The notes beneath the pieces were generated by a model. It saw only the letters and a list, made by a program, of their open reading frames with translations. It did no database searches and was not told where the DNA came from. A stretch of 64,000 bases of DNA from Mya arenaria (lineage: Eukaryota > Mollusca > Bivalvia > Myida > Myidae), in assembly GCF_026914265.1 (NCBI RefSeq), contig NC_069133.1, positions 33,695,317 through 33,759,316 of the forward strand, read 5' to 3'. Below, piece after piece: positions 1 to 12,762 of the stretch; position 1 is the stretch's first letter; each line of letters begins with the position of its first letter. The position numbers were made by a program, and so were the translations under genes.

Positions 1-660
1 GTACCGTGTGAAACGTATATCTCATGTTTTATCAGTCCTTGAGAATACTGTTCAGAGAGAAATATATTGTTCAAGTTGCATCAGTCTTAGTGACTGATAT
101 ACATAGTTAAACATATTGCTCAATTTTCATCAGTCTTTGTGAACACTGTACCGAGTGAAACATAAAGCACACAGTCAGTCAGTCAGTCAGTCAGTCAGTC
201 AGTCAGTCAGTCAGTCACTGTAAACACTGCACTGAGTGAAACATATTGCGCAAGCTCCAACAGTCCTTGGGAAAACGGTACAGAGTGAAATATAAAGCTC
301 AAATTACCTGCGTCATTGTGAGCATCGTTCAGAATGAAATATATTTCTTAATGTCCATCAGCCCTTGTGGCCAATGTACTGAGTGATACATATTGCCCAA
401 GTTTCATAAGTCCTTGTGAACACTGTACCGAGTTAAACATGCTGCTCAAGTTTCATCAGTCCTAGTGAGCACTGTACAGCGTGAAACATATTTGCTCAAT
501 TTCCTTCAGTCCTAGCGACCAATGTACAGAGTGAAACATATTGCTCATCAGTCTTTGTTAACACAATACAGTGTGAATCATATTGCCCAAGTTTCATCAG
601 TCCTAGTAAACGCTGTACCGAGTGAAATGTATAACGCTCACGTTCCATCACTCCTTGTCC
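1..660. repeat. Minisatellite, about 49-50 bp unit, first block
   Basis: Degenerate tandem copies of a unit built around 'cagtccttgtgaacactgta' followed by 'cagagtgaaacatattgctc'. Copies vary by substitutions and small indels. A (cagt)n microsatellite of about ten units sits at about 170-216. The array runs off the left edge of the window. No coding role is visible. Confidence 0.9.
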
Positions 661-930
661 TTTAATATTTTCGTACTCTTGTTATTAAGTTTATTATTAA
701 TTAAGCAAGATTTAAAAGCTATATAATTTATAAACTATAGAAATAACGTATAAAAATATAGTGATGAAACTTAGTCATTATGTTTGCCTCGATGAAATAT
801 CGGACGAAGTTGATAGCTGGACATCTAGGACAATTACTAGGTGAAATCTATAAGAACACATTATTGGCCACAATGCCCGTCCACTAATTACATTTTAACG
901 GCGTCGATGAATTATTGAACATATTGATCA
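661..930. other. Non-repetitive interruption of the minisatellite
   Basis: AT-rich sequence without the 50-bp unit splits the array in two. No ORF, splice signal or terminal inverted repeat is recognised. Confidence 0.5.
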
Positions 931-2540
931 TCTCCTTGTGAACACTGTTCAGAAATAAACATACTGCTCAAGTTTTATCAGTCCTTGTAACACTACAGAG
1001 TACAACATAAAGCTCAAATTCCATTAGTCCTTGTGAACACTGTACAGCTCAAGTGTCGTCTGTCATTGTAAACACTGTACCGAGTGAAACATATAGATCA
1101 AGTTCAATCAGTCACTGTTAGCACTGTACAAAGGGAAACATATTGCCCAAGTAACATGCGTCATTGCGGGCAATGTACAGAATGAAATATATTTGTAATG
1201 TCCATTAGTGACCTGTGTATTGAGTGAAACATATTACTTAAAGTAGCATGCGTCATTGTGAACACTGTACAGTGTGAAACATATATCTGAAGTTTCATTA
1301 GTCCTTGTGACCAATGTACTGAGTGAAACATATTACATCAAGAAACATGCGTAATTGTGAACACTATACAGCGTGAAACATATCGCTAAAGTTACATCAG
1401 TCCCTGTGACCAATATACTGAGTGAACATACAGTTGAAGTTTCATTAGGCCTTGTGAACATTGTACCGAGTGAAACATAGTGCTCAAGTTTCATCAGTCC
1501 CTGTTGACCAATGTACAGCGAGTAACATAGTACCCAAGTTTCATCAATCCTAGCCAGCAATGTACAGAATGAAACATATTGCCCAAGTGTCATCAGACCC
1601 TGTTGACCAATGTACAGCGTGAAACATAGTGCCCATGACTCATCAGTCCTTCTGAGCACTGTACAGCGTGAAACATACCGCCCATCTTCCATCAGTCCTA
1701 GTGAGTACATTACAGCGTGAAACATAATGCCCAATTTTCATCAGTCCCTGTTGACCAATGTACAGCGTGAACCATAGTACCCAAGTTTCATCAGTCCTAG
1801 TGAGCATTTTACAGCGTGAAACATATTGCCCAAGTTCCACCAGTCCTAACGACCAATGTACAGAGTGAAAAATATTACGCAAGTTCCATCAGTCTTAGCG
1901 ACCAATGTACAGAGTGAAACATATTGCTCAATTTTCAACAGTCCCTGTAACCAATGTAAAGCTCAAGTGTCGTCAGTCATTATGAACACTGTACCGTGTG
2001 AAACATATGGCTAAACTTTATCAGTCATTGTGAACACTATACAGAGTGAAACTTTTTGTTCAATTTTCCTTTGACCTTGTTAACATAATGCAGTGTGAAA
2101 CATATTGCCAAAGTTTCATTATTCATTGTAAACCCATTACAAAGTTAAACATACTGCTCAAGTTTCATTATACCATGTGAACACTATACAGAGTCAAACA
2201 TACTGCTCAAGTTTTATCAGACCTTGTGAACACTATACAGAGTCAAACATACTGCTCAAGTTTTATCATTCCTTGTGAACACTATACAGAGTGAAACTTA
2301 CTGCTCAAGTTTTATCATTCCTTGTGAACACTATACAGAGTGAAACATACTGCTTAAGTTTTATCAGACCTTGTGAACACTATACAGAGTGAAACTTATT
2401 GCCCAAGTTTTATCATTCATTGTGAACACTATACAGAGTGAAACTTATTGCCCAAGTTTCATCATTCCTTGGGAACACTATACAGAGTGAAACTTATTGC
2501 CCAAACTCATTAGTCCTTGTGATAACTGTACAGAAAAAAA
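931..2540. repeat. Minisatellite, about 49-50 bp unit, second block
   Basis: Same unit as the block at the left edge, more than 30 copies. The most homogeneous copies lie at about 2160-2520, where 'gaacactatacagagtgaaac' recurs every 49-50 bp, so this end was probably homogenised most recently. ORFs on the - strand inside it (for example 1333-1734) are low-complexity by-products. Confidence 0.9.
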
Positions 2541-3995
2541 ATGTTTACCATTTCGTTTCTTTTTTAAACATTTTAAGAAATCACATGTGATTAGGAAAAA
2601 ATAACTGCACATGATGACTATCGTATTGTGCTATTTACAAAGCGATTCGAATTAAGTTAAAAGGCCTTCGCGCCCATATGATGTTTTAACATTCGCAAGT
2701 GTCCTGTTCGCTTTTTTTCACCTCAACGCCGTTCGAATACATGTTCGGACACTCTGAAGAACATTTTAATAGACAAATATTAACCAAATGCTCTTGTTCA
2801 GGTTATGCTTCTTTTCTCGTGTTAACATAAACTACGTCAATGAAGATTCAAGTGTACAAAACATTAAGTGCTAAAATATTTTAAAAATAAAAGTATTACA
2901 ATTTGTGGCACTGCACAACAACAATTATTTGCTAAGTGTACACGAGTTCCCCAGATCTCCGATCAATGTAATATACTGTGAAATCATTGATATTCGTGGG
3001 ACATTAATTTTCATGGATTTCGTGGGTTGGCTTATCCACGAATTCAAGATCCCAACGAAAATTTAACCTTTAATTCTGAAACCATAATGTCTATGTAAAA
3101 GGGTATACATGTATTCACATGAATATACATGGTCGCGGTACGCCACTTGTAAGTCATAGGTTCCGCTTGAACATCAAACAGAGAAAATTAAATTCTTATA
3201 GCTAGCGATACTTACTCACATAAAGATAGTAAATGGATGCATGCCGTTAAGGTATGTTCATACAACTTAAAAATAATATTATTCGTACAAATAAAGTTGG
3301 CTGCCAATTCCATAATCATAAATGAGTGTTGTTAATATTTATTTTTAAACCACAAATCCATTAATATTTATACAGATTTATGATATTTAATGAGATGAAA
3401 TCAGTGAGAAATTACATCAATATTTAGAGAGTATCAATATCAGACTCAGTGAGATACTATATTCATTGAACAACACTATGAATACAAATACCAAAAGGGT
3501 GTAATCATATGAGAGTGAGACAACTTATTAGAGTCTTTGTTTCAATTTTAATACAATGTATTGTTAGAAGTAGCTTTGATCATATTAATGTAAAAGAGTT
3601 TACACTTGAACTCATATTATTCACATTGCATCATGAAAAGCACTGTCGAATTATGTTTGGTAGTCAAAAAATACACAATACAGTTTATACCAAATCTTAT
3701 AATAGAAATATTTTAAAATATGCGGAGAATATGAATATATGCATTTTCACTAGTTCATTACAAAATTTAATAACTGCCCGAGCTCCAATGCGATCTGAAA
3801 ACAACACCCATGACTACAACATCAATAGCGTATTTCGCACAATCACGCAGATGAGTGTTTCTCTATGTTGATGGTGATAACTTTACTTTATTTTATATTC
3901 AGTAAAGAAGAGTCTAACTGTTTAATAATTGCAATGTTGACGATGGTGATTACAGTAAAAACAGGCACCTACCTCCGTTCAATAGTTTAAGTTTA
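2541..3995. other. Intergenic, no gene recognised
   Basis: AT-rich sequence. A 120-codon ATG-initiated ORF at 3509-3871 has no recognisable domain, signal peptide or paralogue in the window and is most likely chance. Confidence 0.5.
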
Positions 3996-3999
3996 TTAA

Positions 4000-4345
4000 A
4001 GCTGCACTCTCACAGATTTACAATTTTTACAACTTTTTTTTATTTTTTGTCTTGGAATGAGCAATTTTTTGCGTAAATATCTGCAAACCAATGATATAAG
4101 AATGTTGACAAAAGATCAGATCGCAGATGTTCATATTTTCGTTCGAAAATTAATGTTTTATGGCTAACGGTTTAAGAAAAATGCATAAAACATCAATTTT
4201 TGAACTTAAATTAAAAACATCTGTGAATTATTTTTTGTCAGCAGTCTTTTATTATTGGTTTCCATGGATTTTCGCAAAAATTGGCTAGTTCCAAGACAAA
4301 AAAATATATAAGTTGTCAAAACGTTCAATCTGTGAGCGTGCAGCT
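4000..4345. mobile_element. MITE with TTAA target duplication
   Basis: The ends are inverted repeats: 'agctgcactctcacagat' on the left, and its near-perfect complement 'atctgtgagcgtgcagct' on the right. TTAA flanks both ends (3996-3999 and 4346-4349), as expected of TTAA-targeting elements such as piggyBac- or Kolobok-like ones. The inner arms also pair ('tttttacaac' against 'gttgtcaaaa'). No transposase is present. The same left end recurs at 61134. Confidence 0.8.
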
Positions 4346-4479
4346 TTAAAACTGTATAAATTTTACAACGATTGAGAGAAGAAGGTAATGTCTATTTGTG
4401 TTTTACAACGATTGAGAGAAGAAGTCTATTTTGTTTTCCAAAATATACGTTAAAACACTACAATTGATATTTATAATTT

Positions 4480-4680
4480 CACGATTTACTTCTACTGATG
4501 TACCGGCATACATCCGATTTATTTTCGATGGGAAATGGCCGAGATGTTCCGAATGGACGTTGGGCGAGAGTATTATATTATGCTGTGGGGTAAACCAGAG
4601 TACCCGAGGAAAACCCACATGTACGGCTTGTTGAGCATCAACATAACTCATATGCGCCCAGGTCTAGAATCTATACCAAA
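4480..4680 (-). mobile_element. Old SINE-like repeat copy
   Basis: Segments such as 'gcgagagtattatattatg', 'ggggtaaaccagagtaccc' and 'atgcgcccaggtctagaat' match, with many changes, the tRNA-head SINE at about 54985-55140. That copy keeps the intact promoter box. The left part ('gatgggaaatggccgagatg') also recurs inverted near 54560-54640. The copy is eroded and the limits are approximate. Short ORFs through it are not genes. Confidence 0.55.
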
Positions 4681-4699
4681 AATATATCCCTACAAGCTT

Positions 4700-6370
4700 A
4701 ACCTTGTCAACAATTGTAATATAATATTAAAGCAGCAAGCAAACCTGCAGCAAAACAATTAAGTTATGTTTCAAAGCGATCATATCGGTAACAAACTAAA
4801 GGTTAACTTGGAAATACGTCACCGAGAATATTTTCAAAACCCCATTTGTTTTTCTCAATATGAAGCCTACTCGACGTGTCATTTCACTGTACAAAACGTC
4901 AAAAAATATTCTTACGAACGTCTTTTAAAGATGAAAATTATAGACAACAAAAACGATATTTTTAATTACGTTATCATGTTTAAAAATCAACAATGAATTT
5001 CACAGATTGTATCACCAATTAAATTGTTGAATTTGTTCAGACGCAGTTTTATGTTAATTAACAACATTCCCAAAGGCATATGGTTATCATTTATTATCAT
5101 CAATATTGAAATTCGATGTTTGTGTATTAAATGCCCGGTCAGTGTCGAGTTTTGTTTTTAGAAAAAATACAAGAATTTTAAAGTAAACTCTTTAAACAAC
5201 TGATATATCAAAAGGATAAAAAACACTAACGAATTTGAATCAAAATGAATGCGATTTTTGGTAAGTGATATATTTCGTTTATAATGGTGAATCTTAAACA
5301 TAATTTTGTGATCTATAGTTTTCATTGAAATCTATAACATAAATCATTTAAATAAAAAATATAATTTTAAGTTAAATTAGTGTTCAAAGATTATACAAGA
5401 ACCTTTTTTATTCTAGCGTTTCGCTCGTATAAACGATACTATGAATAGAAATGTTAAAAGCCGAAAAGTGGTATCATCAACAGTACATATCTAGTACCTC
5501 GTTGTCTTCTTTTTAGGACAGACAGACAGACAGACAGACAGACATAATAAATTATAATTGTATAACATTTTTAAAAAAAAAAACATGATATGTACCAGAA
5601 AATAATTGATATGGTCACACTGATGCATGGCTTACTAGAAGGGGAAAAATAACAAAAAAGTGAAGAAAACTATTTCAAAATACAAATGAAAAATATCGAA
5701 ATCAAAACGTAAATGGTACATATCTGAAATCAGGACAATGGGGATTTTGGGCCATATACGTATCAAGTATTTATTGCTAGTCTTAACCATATTGTTCATC
5801 ATAAAATGTCTTAGAAGAAATGCTTGATTTGTAAATTTACTTAGATTTCTTGTTTGGCAATGTTTTGCTATTTCATTAGATCAATAAACATGTACATAGT
5901 TTCTAATATAAATTGGTTTCATCAACTCCTTTCTAATATTGTTATACGCAGATTAATTAAGGAATGAATTGGGGGATTGATGTCATTATCGGGGTATGAA
6001 CGCAATTGGGCTGGTCAGTGTCTGTGGAGTCCGAGTGAAATCCCTTTTTAACGTATAATTGCAACACTTATGACAAAGATACATTTAACAAATCATTATT
6101 TAACACTTTCTTAAATGTTTATTTATATTTTACGGCACCTGCTCACACAATACAAACAATAACAAGATTAAAAAAAATCATGCATATTGTTATGGGATTA
6201 ATTTCGATCCGAACATATCCAAAGATGTTGCGTTCATCGATTGATAAACGCAATTGCCGAGAGGCAGTTCATTTAAGGAATAGAAGTTGAGGTGTAAATA
6301 TATATGACAACGTGATATTCATCTTCTATAACGTTAGAGATACACAGGGTACAATCAGGCGATCAGCTCT
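4700..6370. other. Intergenic region upstream of the lectin gene
   Basis: AT-rich. Contains a (gaca)n microsatellite near 5517-5545. The block at about 6115-6310 recurs at about 31780-31920 plus 32495-32560, so it is a duplicated 5' flank. A possible mini-exon 'atgaatgcgatttttg' followed by gtaagt lies at 5245 but cannot be tied to any gene. Confidence 0.5.
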
Positions 6371-6455
6371 ATGAATTCTATTTCAGGACTACTCTTTGTT
6401 CTGTGCTCTGTCATACCAGATGCTCAAACAACACTAGAACAAGAAACAGTAACAT
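6371..6455 (+). CDS. Lectin exon 1 (signal peptide)
   Basis: ATG at 6371, 28 codons plus one base, donor 'gtaagt' at 6456. Encodes a hydrophobic leader ending near 'PDAQTT'. The start is the only ATG before the hydrophobic core. Confidence 0.8.
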
Positions 6456-9400
6456 GTAAGTTCATTTTTCTGCAATTCTATCTTTGTACACATCATCATC
6501 ATCATCATCATCATCCAAACTAACTTAACGCTTCGCAATTTATTTAAGAGATGTTTTTTCATGTAAATAGTGATGGTAAATTACACTGTTCAGTATTGAA
6601 ATCTTCAAAACCAGTTAATACAGTTCCTAAATACGCAATTTTTGTGGTTGACTAGGGAATTTCGAAATTGATTCTTTTTGTTTTTATAGGTCCTTCCTTT
6701 GCGACGCAGCAAAGCGGATACTGTTTCTTTCTGGGCAGAGCCAACACTCAACTCTGGGATGCGTCGGTATGTGAACGAAAGGCAAACTTGAATTAAAGGC
6801 ATAAATGTATAAGCTCGTGAATGGCAAGCCGAAAGTTATAGGCTCGTTTTTGAAATGCAGAAATTTATAAGCTCGTGAATGAAAACCGAATAAGGCTCTT
6901 TATACAAAATAAATGGTCATCAGGGTGGCACTCCATTAGTGAAATATTTACTTCAGGTGTTAACAAGATGAATTATATTGCAATCTTATACTAAAAGAGT
7001 TTTCTCTTTTTCCATGCGTATAATTCATCAAAACAATAATTGATTGATTTAAATTGGATATCCAGTCCAAATTTAAGCCAATAAAGTCATGCCGGAAATG
7101 ACGTAATTGATTTTCGTCTCCGTACTGAAAGAGTTTACGTTGGTTTTCAACACATTCTGAAATGAGCGAAACAGTTAACTAATATTTCGATAAACTCACT
7201 GTTGGAACGGTGAGATTTTCAGGATATTATCCACCATTTTTCATAAAAAACACCGAAAGGAATAGTGAAGGGTCCGCCTGTCGGGCGGGGTTCCCGTATT
7301 CATTCCTCGACCGCGTCACACTAAGGACGATTACAAAATGGTACCAGTGACTCAGGCGCCTTATTTTCAGCATTGATAGCTTTGAGAGGAATTAAAATAA
7401 GTATTTGACAAACCATTGACAGTATCGGTGCTTTACAGCGGAAACGTTTAAAAAACAGGGTCTATTCGAAATATTCGAGTTATTTTGCGGTTAGCGCAGT
7501 GGTCAGCACTATCGGTTCTCATCAAGGCGTCCCGGGTTCTGTTCTCGGCCTGGGCATCAGTGAGTTTGGTTTGTGGTCACCCATCCGGACAATTGGTTAC
7601 TCTTCGGGTTTAATTCTGCACCCCCCCCCCCCCCCACACACACACACACCCACACACACCACAAGACCACTAGTTAGCGCAACTTTACGCCAACGAGGGG
7701 TGACTTAGCAAGTATAAGCACCCGTACCGTCATTTCTATTCCACAGTCTAGTGTATCTTCCGCAACAAAATGGGACCCCATTTAATATAAAAAAACAACA
7801 ACAGAATTGTATGAATGTATGAGATATACTTTATCATTGCAAAGTCTAAAAAATGCCATACCAAATTGTTGTTGTTTTATGTTAAGCGCCGTTGTACGAA
7901 CACCCATCAAGCTATACTGAAAAGAAAACACATAAAGAAAACGCGTAGTAAATGAGTGAAAAATTAAGTAGAATATAGACACCAGTAAGCCTCCTTAGTC
8001 TATTCTGGACCATTCTCAATTGTCAGGTAGATCTCCACTGCAAAATGAGTTCAAACAAAACTTGTATTTAAATGTGCTCACCATTGGAATCACACAGATT
8101 GTATCATTTTCTGATATCAAATGACGTCGATAACCTGTTCACATGTTTAAATGTTTCATTAATTCATCGGAATATTGATCGGAATCGGAAAATAGACGCC
8201 ATTTTGGTACGATATAAATCTGATGATCCAATATGGAAAAATATGGGGTCACGCGGTGACCAATCCTGGACCAATGGCATTTATGTTGGAGGCGTGATAT
8301 ATATACGTCTGTCCTTTTCAGGTTGTCTGCAAGACTTATGGCTGTTCGCTATTTTATCCACTGAACGCAGCACACAAAACTGCTATGACCACGTATATGG
8401 CGGCCCAGGGATGTAAGTTTTGGCAGAGCTTATTCACTAAATATGTTTATAATATGCTTTTTGGTGATTACAAGGGGATTTTTAAAGAGTTTTAAGCAAC
8501 TAAACTCTCAGTCAAATTCTGGTAAAATATCAAAGGCGGGGCTTCGTAAGCAGCGTTAGACTGCGCTTTAACCGATGAATGGTGAAGTAATAGTTACATT
8601 ATCTTTCGAAGCAAATAGTTGACTCCCAATGCAACATTTATGACGTCATTTATCACGTGGTATACACACACACTGGTAATTTAAGACCGCTCTCAATTTA
8701 AAATAAATTGGTAACACACACATGGTTGGGATACACTGGCGTCAATTCCGAAGATAAAACTGCAGTGAAATGTTTTAAAATGCTGTTAATGCATATGATT
8801 TTAACGTATCAGTCTACTAGTTTCTGTCCGAAACCTATTCATACCTACGGTGTCGATGTATAACATTCACTTGTAGAATGGTTACGATCATAATGATATT
8901 CATGGGTCGTCTAGGAAAAATTGGTTAACTTTGTAATCCTGTAAATATATTGGTCACTTAAGGGCAACTTTGCCAGCATAGCGACACTTAGGCAGAGGAA
9001 AGGCCTGATTTTGATCACAATTTTCTTAAATGTGTTCTTGTTTGGATATGAATATGCTGGAAAACTCTCTTTAAGTGCATCTTTTAGAATATCGATCCCC
9101 ACCCCTCCCCGACCCCCAAACATCAGCTTTGGTTCAGTTACACTTCTCTGTCGGTATAAATAACTTCAGTCATTGTCTTTATTTAAGCGTCTCACTTGTC
9201 ATAGGATAACAATTATTGACTTTCTGAATTGTTTTATTTTCACTCAACTATTTTAATGCATTTGTATGACAAATCCACACAATACTTTAAATTTGACAAC
9301 CCAAACAATTTTAAAAGAAAAAATGGAAATTACGATTACGGAATGACTTTTGATGTTATAATTTGCAACGAATGTAATTAGCCTTGTCATTATTTCAAAG

Positions 9401-10535
9401 GAACACTACTGGTAGAGTTTCATGTACGATGATATTCATTCATATAAAGAAATTATGCAAACTTAGAAAACCAGTCGTCAGATGACCAAACATTGTTACT
9501 GATTAAGCGTGACTATGGTTTTCATTTAACCGCTTATTCATAAAGCACTTTTGTGCACAGTGGTCAGAAATTGGCTCAGGGTGAGCAATATTAGATAAGT
9601 ATATGGAGAGCTGAATTTACTACCTTCTGTACCCTGTGCATAGGAGTGAAAGAGCCAGCAAAAATAAAATTAAATAATCTAACGATTTTAAAATCAGCGT
9701 GATGAAAAAGATAATTTCCCCCGTTTCATCATTTTCCATTGCATCACAAATACTCTTTTCTGAATAAACAGCTTCCACGGGCTACTACGTTGGCATCACC
9801 GACTACCTGGAAAAAGGTAGGTATGTGGACTTGATGACCGGTACAGAGGTCCCGAGTGGCGACCTGGAATGGTCCAGTGGTCCAAGTGGATCAACTAACC
9901 AGAATTGTGCCTACGTCACCGGTACGCCCGTGCGCCTCGTGGACACCAGCTGTGGAGACAGAAAGAAGTTCCTCTGTGACTGTACACCAACATCAGGTAT
10001 ATCATTGTTGTTTTTTAATCTAAATGCTTAAATAAATTTCTTAAAAAAGGGAGCGATGTTCCATATGTTGTTGCAGACATATTTTAAACGCCTAAAGGGA
10101 GGTCACTGCGTATTGGATGTTTCTGATCAGTGATCGCAAAATCGAGATGACATTGTGAGGTATATATATTCCTTTACTAGTGAAGTTGTCGATTTTAATT
10201 GGAGCAGGTAACCCTTTTATGTATTTCGTTATTATGTACTTTTCAAGGATGTTAAATCCATCATTGGACCACGTTTACATTTTTACAGATTAATTCAGTC
10301 ATAGATTTTCGTTCATGCTTTTCGCTGAAATATTGAGTTTTATCAGTGAAATAACACCAGTGAAAATATCAATTTGATAAAGTTTTAGTAATTTCCCTCA
10401 GGCTCCATATAGTTTCGTTTTGTAGAGGTTGTCCGATATAGGGGGTTACAGATATTTGCAAACATAACTCTCATCATAGCACAATTATTGTATATAATTA
10501 TGTATATGCATACCCTTCATTCCCACTTATCTTTG

Positions 10536-10623
<88 letters not shown>

Positions 10624-10919
10624 TATAAAGTCATTTACATGTTAATTTAATTAATAGATTGTTTTATAAAATATTTTGATTAACTGAACTTATGAAGTTG
10701 ATGTTTTTGCGTATTTGATATTTATTTTTATTCTTGGTTGTTTAGTTTTGTAATTTGTATGCATGGAATCACCTGAAAACACTTTATTGTATATTTATTT
10801 GTCCACATGGGCTATGGCCCTCTGGATATTCTATAAATAAATCTTGAATCTTGAATCTATACCTTATCTAACAACAGATGTGTTTGTGTATTTCAGTACC
10901 TGCCCTGCAAGAAACCTAA
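6371..10919 (+). CDS. Secreted C-type lectin-like protein, five coding exons
   Basis: Coding exons read by hand: 6371-6455, 6690-6766, 8322-8412, 9772-9996 and 10897-10919. All introns are GT-AG and phases match, giving 166 aa. Exon 1 is a signal peptide (MNSISGLLFVLCSV...). Exon 2 opens the CTLD (CPSFATQQSGYC, then LWDAS). Exon 3 holds VCKTYGCSLF. Exon 4 holds GYYVGITDYL, LEWSSGPSG, NCAYVTG and the closing CGDRKKFLCDC. These are the usual CTLD landmarks, including the paired C-terminal cysteines. EPN/QPD and WND calcium/sugar motifs are not visible, so classical calcium-dependent sugar binding is doubtful. There is no membrane segment, so it should be a small secreted recognition or venom/immune-type lectin fold; the role is inferred. 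The UTRs were not defined. Confidence 0.85.
7487..7720 (+). mobile_element. tRNA-derived SINE in lectin intron 2
   Basis: The head resembles a tRNA promoter: A-box-like 'ttagcgcagtggtcagc', then B-box-like 'cgggttctgttctcgg' about 35 bases later. A unique body follows, then a poly-C run and (ca)n tract at about 7620-7660. Target duplications were not identified, so the limits are approximate. The short ORF here is not a gene. Confidence 0.6.
10020..10896. repeat. Lectin intron 4 with (ta)n(ga)n and a LINE-like 3' tail
   Basis: A compound (ta)n(ga)n microsatellite lies at about 10538-10625. At about 10790-10857 'gggctatggccc' is followed by 'aataaatcttgaatcttgaa', a short tail repeat of the kind that ends non-LTR retrotransposons. 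No reverse transcriptase is visible here. The rest is AT-rich intron. Confidence 0.55.
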
Positions 10920-12755
10920 TTGTCGTGCACCTTTCTTCAATATCGATGCTTTTCTGTACCATTAGTAATTATATTGGTGCAAATTAAATAAATTTTAATT
11001 CTAAATGTATTAATGCTTAAAAGTTGTACAACTAACTGTTTAAAAATGATAATAATCGAACTCCAGATTTTACAATATCGATGCTTTTCATGTATCATGG
11101 GTTATTATGTTCGTGCAAGTTAAATCAATCTCATTTCTTTATGCATACATGTTTCAAAGTTGTACAATTAACTATTATGATGAAAATAAACGAACTTCAG
11201 AATAGAAATAAGAGTATTTTGTTTAATTTCCTTCACAATAAATTGTAGTAGAATGTTTTAGGGTGTTTTCTTTGTTTTCTTCTGAACTTTGACTAGCATA
11301 TCGGGATGATTATAAGTCAGCGAAGCTTAACCATACAATATCTAAATTTAGAACCGTATTCACTTATACACATTGTAGTTATTGAACGTTTCCCTTGACA
11401 ACAATCAAGGTACAAAACAGTAAGTTCACTCACTACCCTCCATACCCACTGTAAATGAAAAACGTACATATCCTGCTGCTTTTGGTAAATTAGAACATAA
11501 TTAGTTGTGTGTTGTTGTTGTAATTTCCACTTTCGTTAAAACCTACAATTAAAAAATTAAGATCTAAATCATCGCTGACATGCATAAATTATTGCTTAAA
11601 AACAACTATGTAGTAGGAACAAAACTATCGCATGTAGTTTCCCTTCTGGCGTTAGCAAATTGTTGGTAAGCAGTTTTCGAGTTCCTGGAGAAGTTGAAGT
11701 AAACTTGTTATTACATACATGTCATAAATCTGCAAGCAGCGGGGACCCTTGTACACACTTGTCCATATTCCACTTAAAGTACAGTCATTTTGTGACAAAT
11801 AAGGGCCGAACCTACCACAAATTTCAACAGAATATCTGACACGAGTTTATTACTCATAAAAGTGTCATATTTAACCAAAAAAAAGTCAAAAAAAAGGAAT
11901 CCACGTGGTGGAAAGTATTAAAAAATAATGACTTCTTAATCCTACTCTGGCGTCAGACCACAGTTATTTTTACTATATGTTTCATATAGACACTAATCTG
12001 GCGTTTCATTTTAAAACAGTCCCAATTGACAAACAAGTAACTGGCTGCTGTAGAACAATCCAAGATACAAAATTTAATCACAAGAAAACATAGGGTTGAC
12101 CATTGCGATTTCTCACAAAATTGAGTAGTAATACATGACCCTGAGGTCAAGATGGAATAAGGCTACAAACAACCAATTTACATAGTTCCACAGGCAATGA
12201 TTTTTCTATTTTTTACACTGAAAACTATCAGTTTGTGCAATACAGTGTCCAAGTATGTTAAGCTCTATACAAAAAGGCCACCTGTTTCTTCTCTTTCATT
12301 CAACTTTAATAAAATATTGATACTTGAACACAAGCACTTTTTTCTGTATTCACATCCGGATCTTGGTCAACGGGGGGGCAAATAACTGTGGTCTTGAGCC
12401 CTCTGGTACCAGTTTTTGCTACTTTATAATAGGTAATTAAACGACTTTCTAACGATATATTAATAGCTAAACACATATTAGCATAGGAAGATGGTATGGG
12501 TTTATTAGTGAAATGACCATTGCCTTCAGATAAGACTTTCCACTTACAATGACCTGACATATGTTCATTGATGTTCAACACAATAATAATTTATAATGAT
12601 AAAAAGTTGTTTGTTTTGAAAACAATATTTTTCAATATTAAGAAAAAATCAGTTTTACTTTATAGTAGGACAACACAAATTGTTAAGATGTCAGACATTG
12701 TCTGCTTGCTTAGTCACTGTTTTCATGATCGTCAAATTCACTGTTCTCACATTCA
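10920..12755. other. Intergenic, no gene recognised
   Basis: Between the lectin stop and the nuclease-like pseudogene. 'tacaatatcgatgcttttc' at about 11075 echoes a segment at about 10939, a short local duplication in the lectin 3' flank. ORFs of 60-90 codons here lack recognisable features. Confidence 0.5.
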
Positions 12756-12762
12756 GTTACCT

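Noticed and set aside
3509..3871. 120-codon ATG-initiated ORF
   Set aside because: No domain, signal peptide or paralogue; length is plausible by chance in this AT-rich sequence.
5245..5266. Alternative first exon for the lectin
   Set aside because: A short ATG-exon with a donor exists, but it encodes only six codons and no evidence links it to the lectin.
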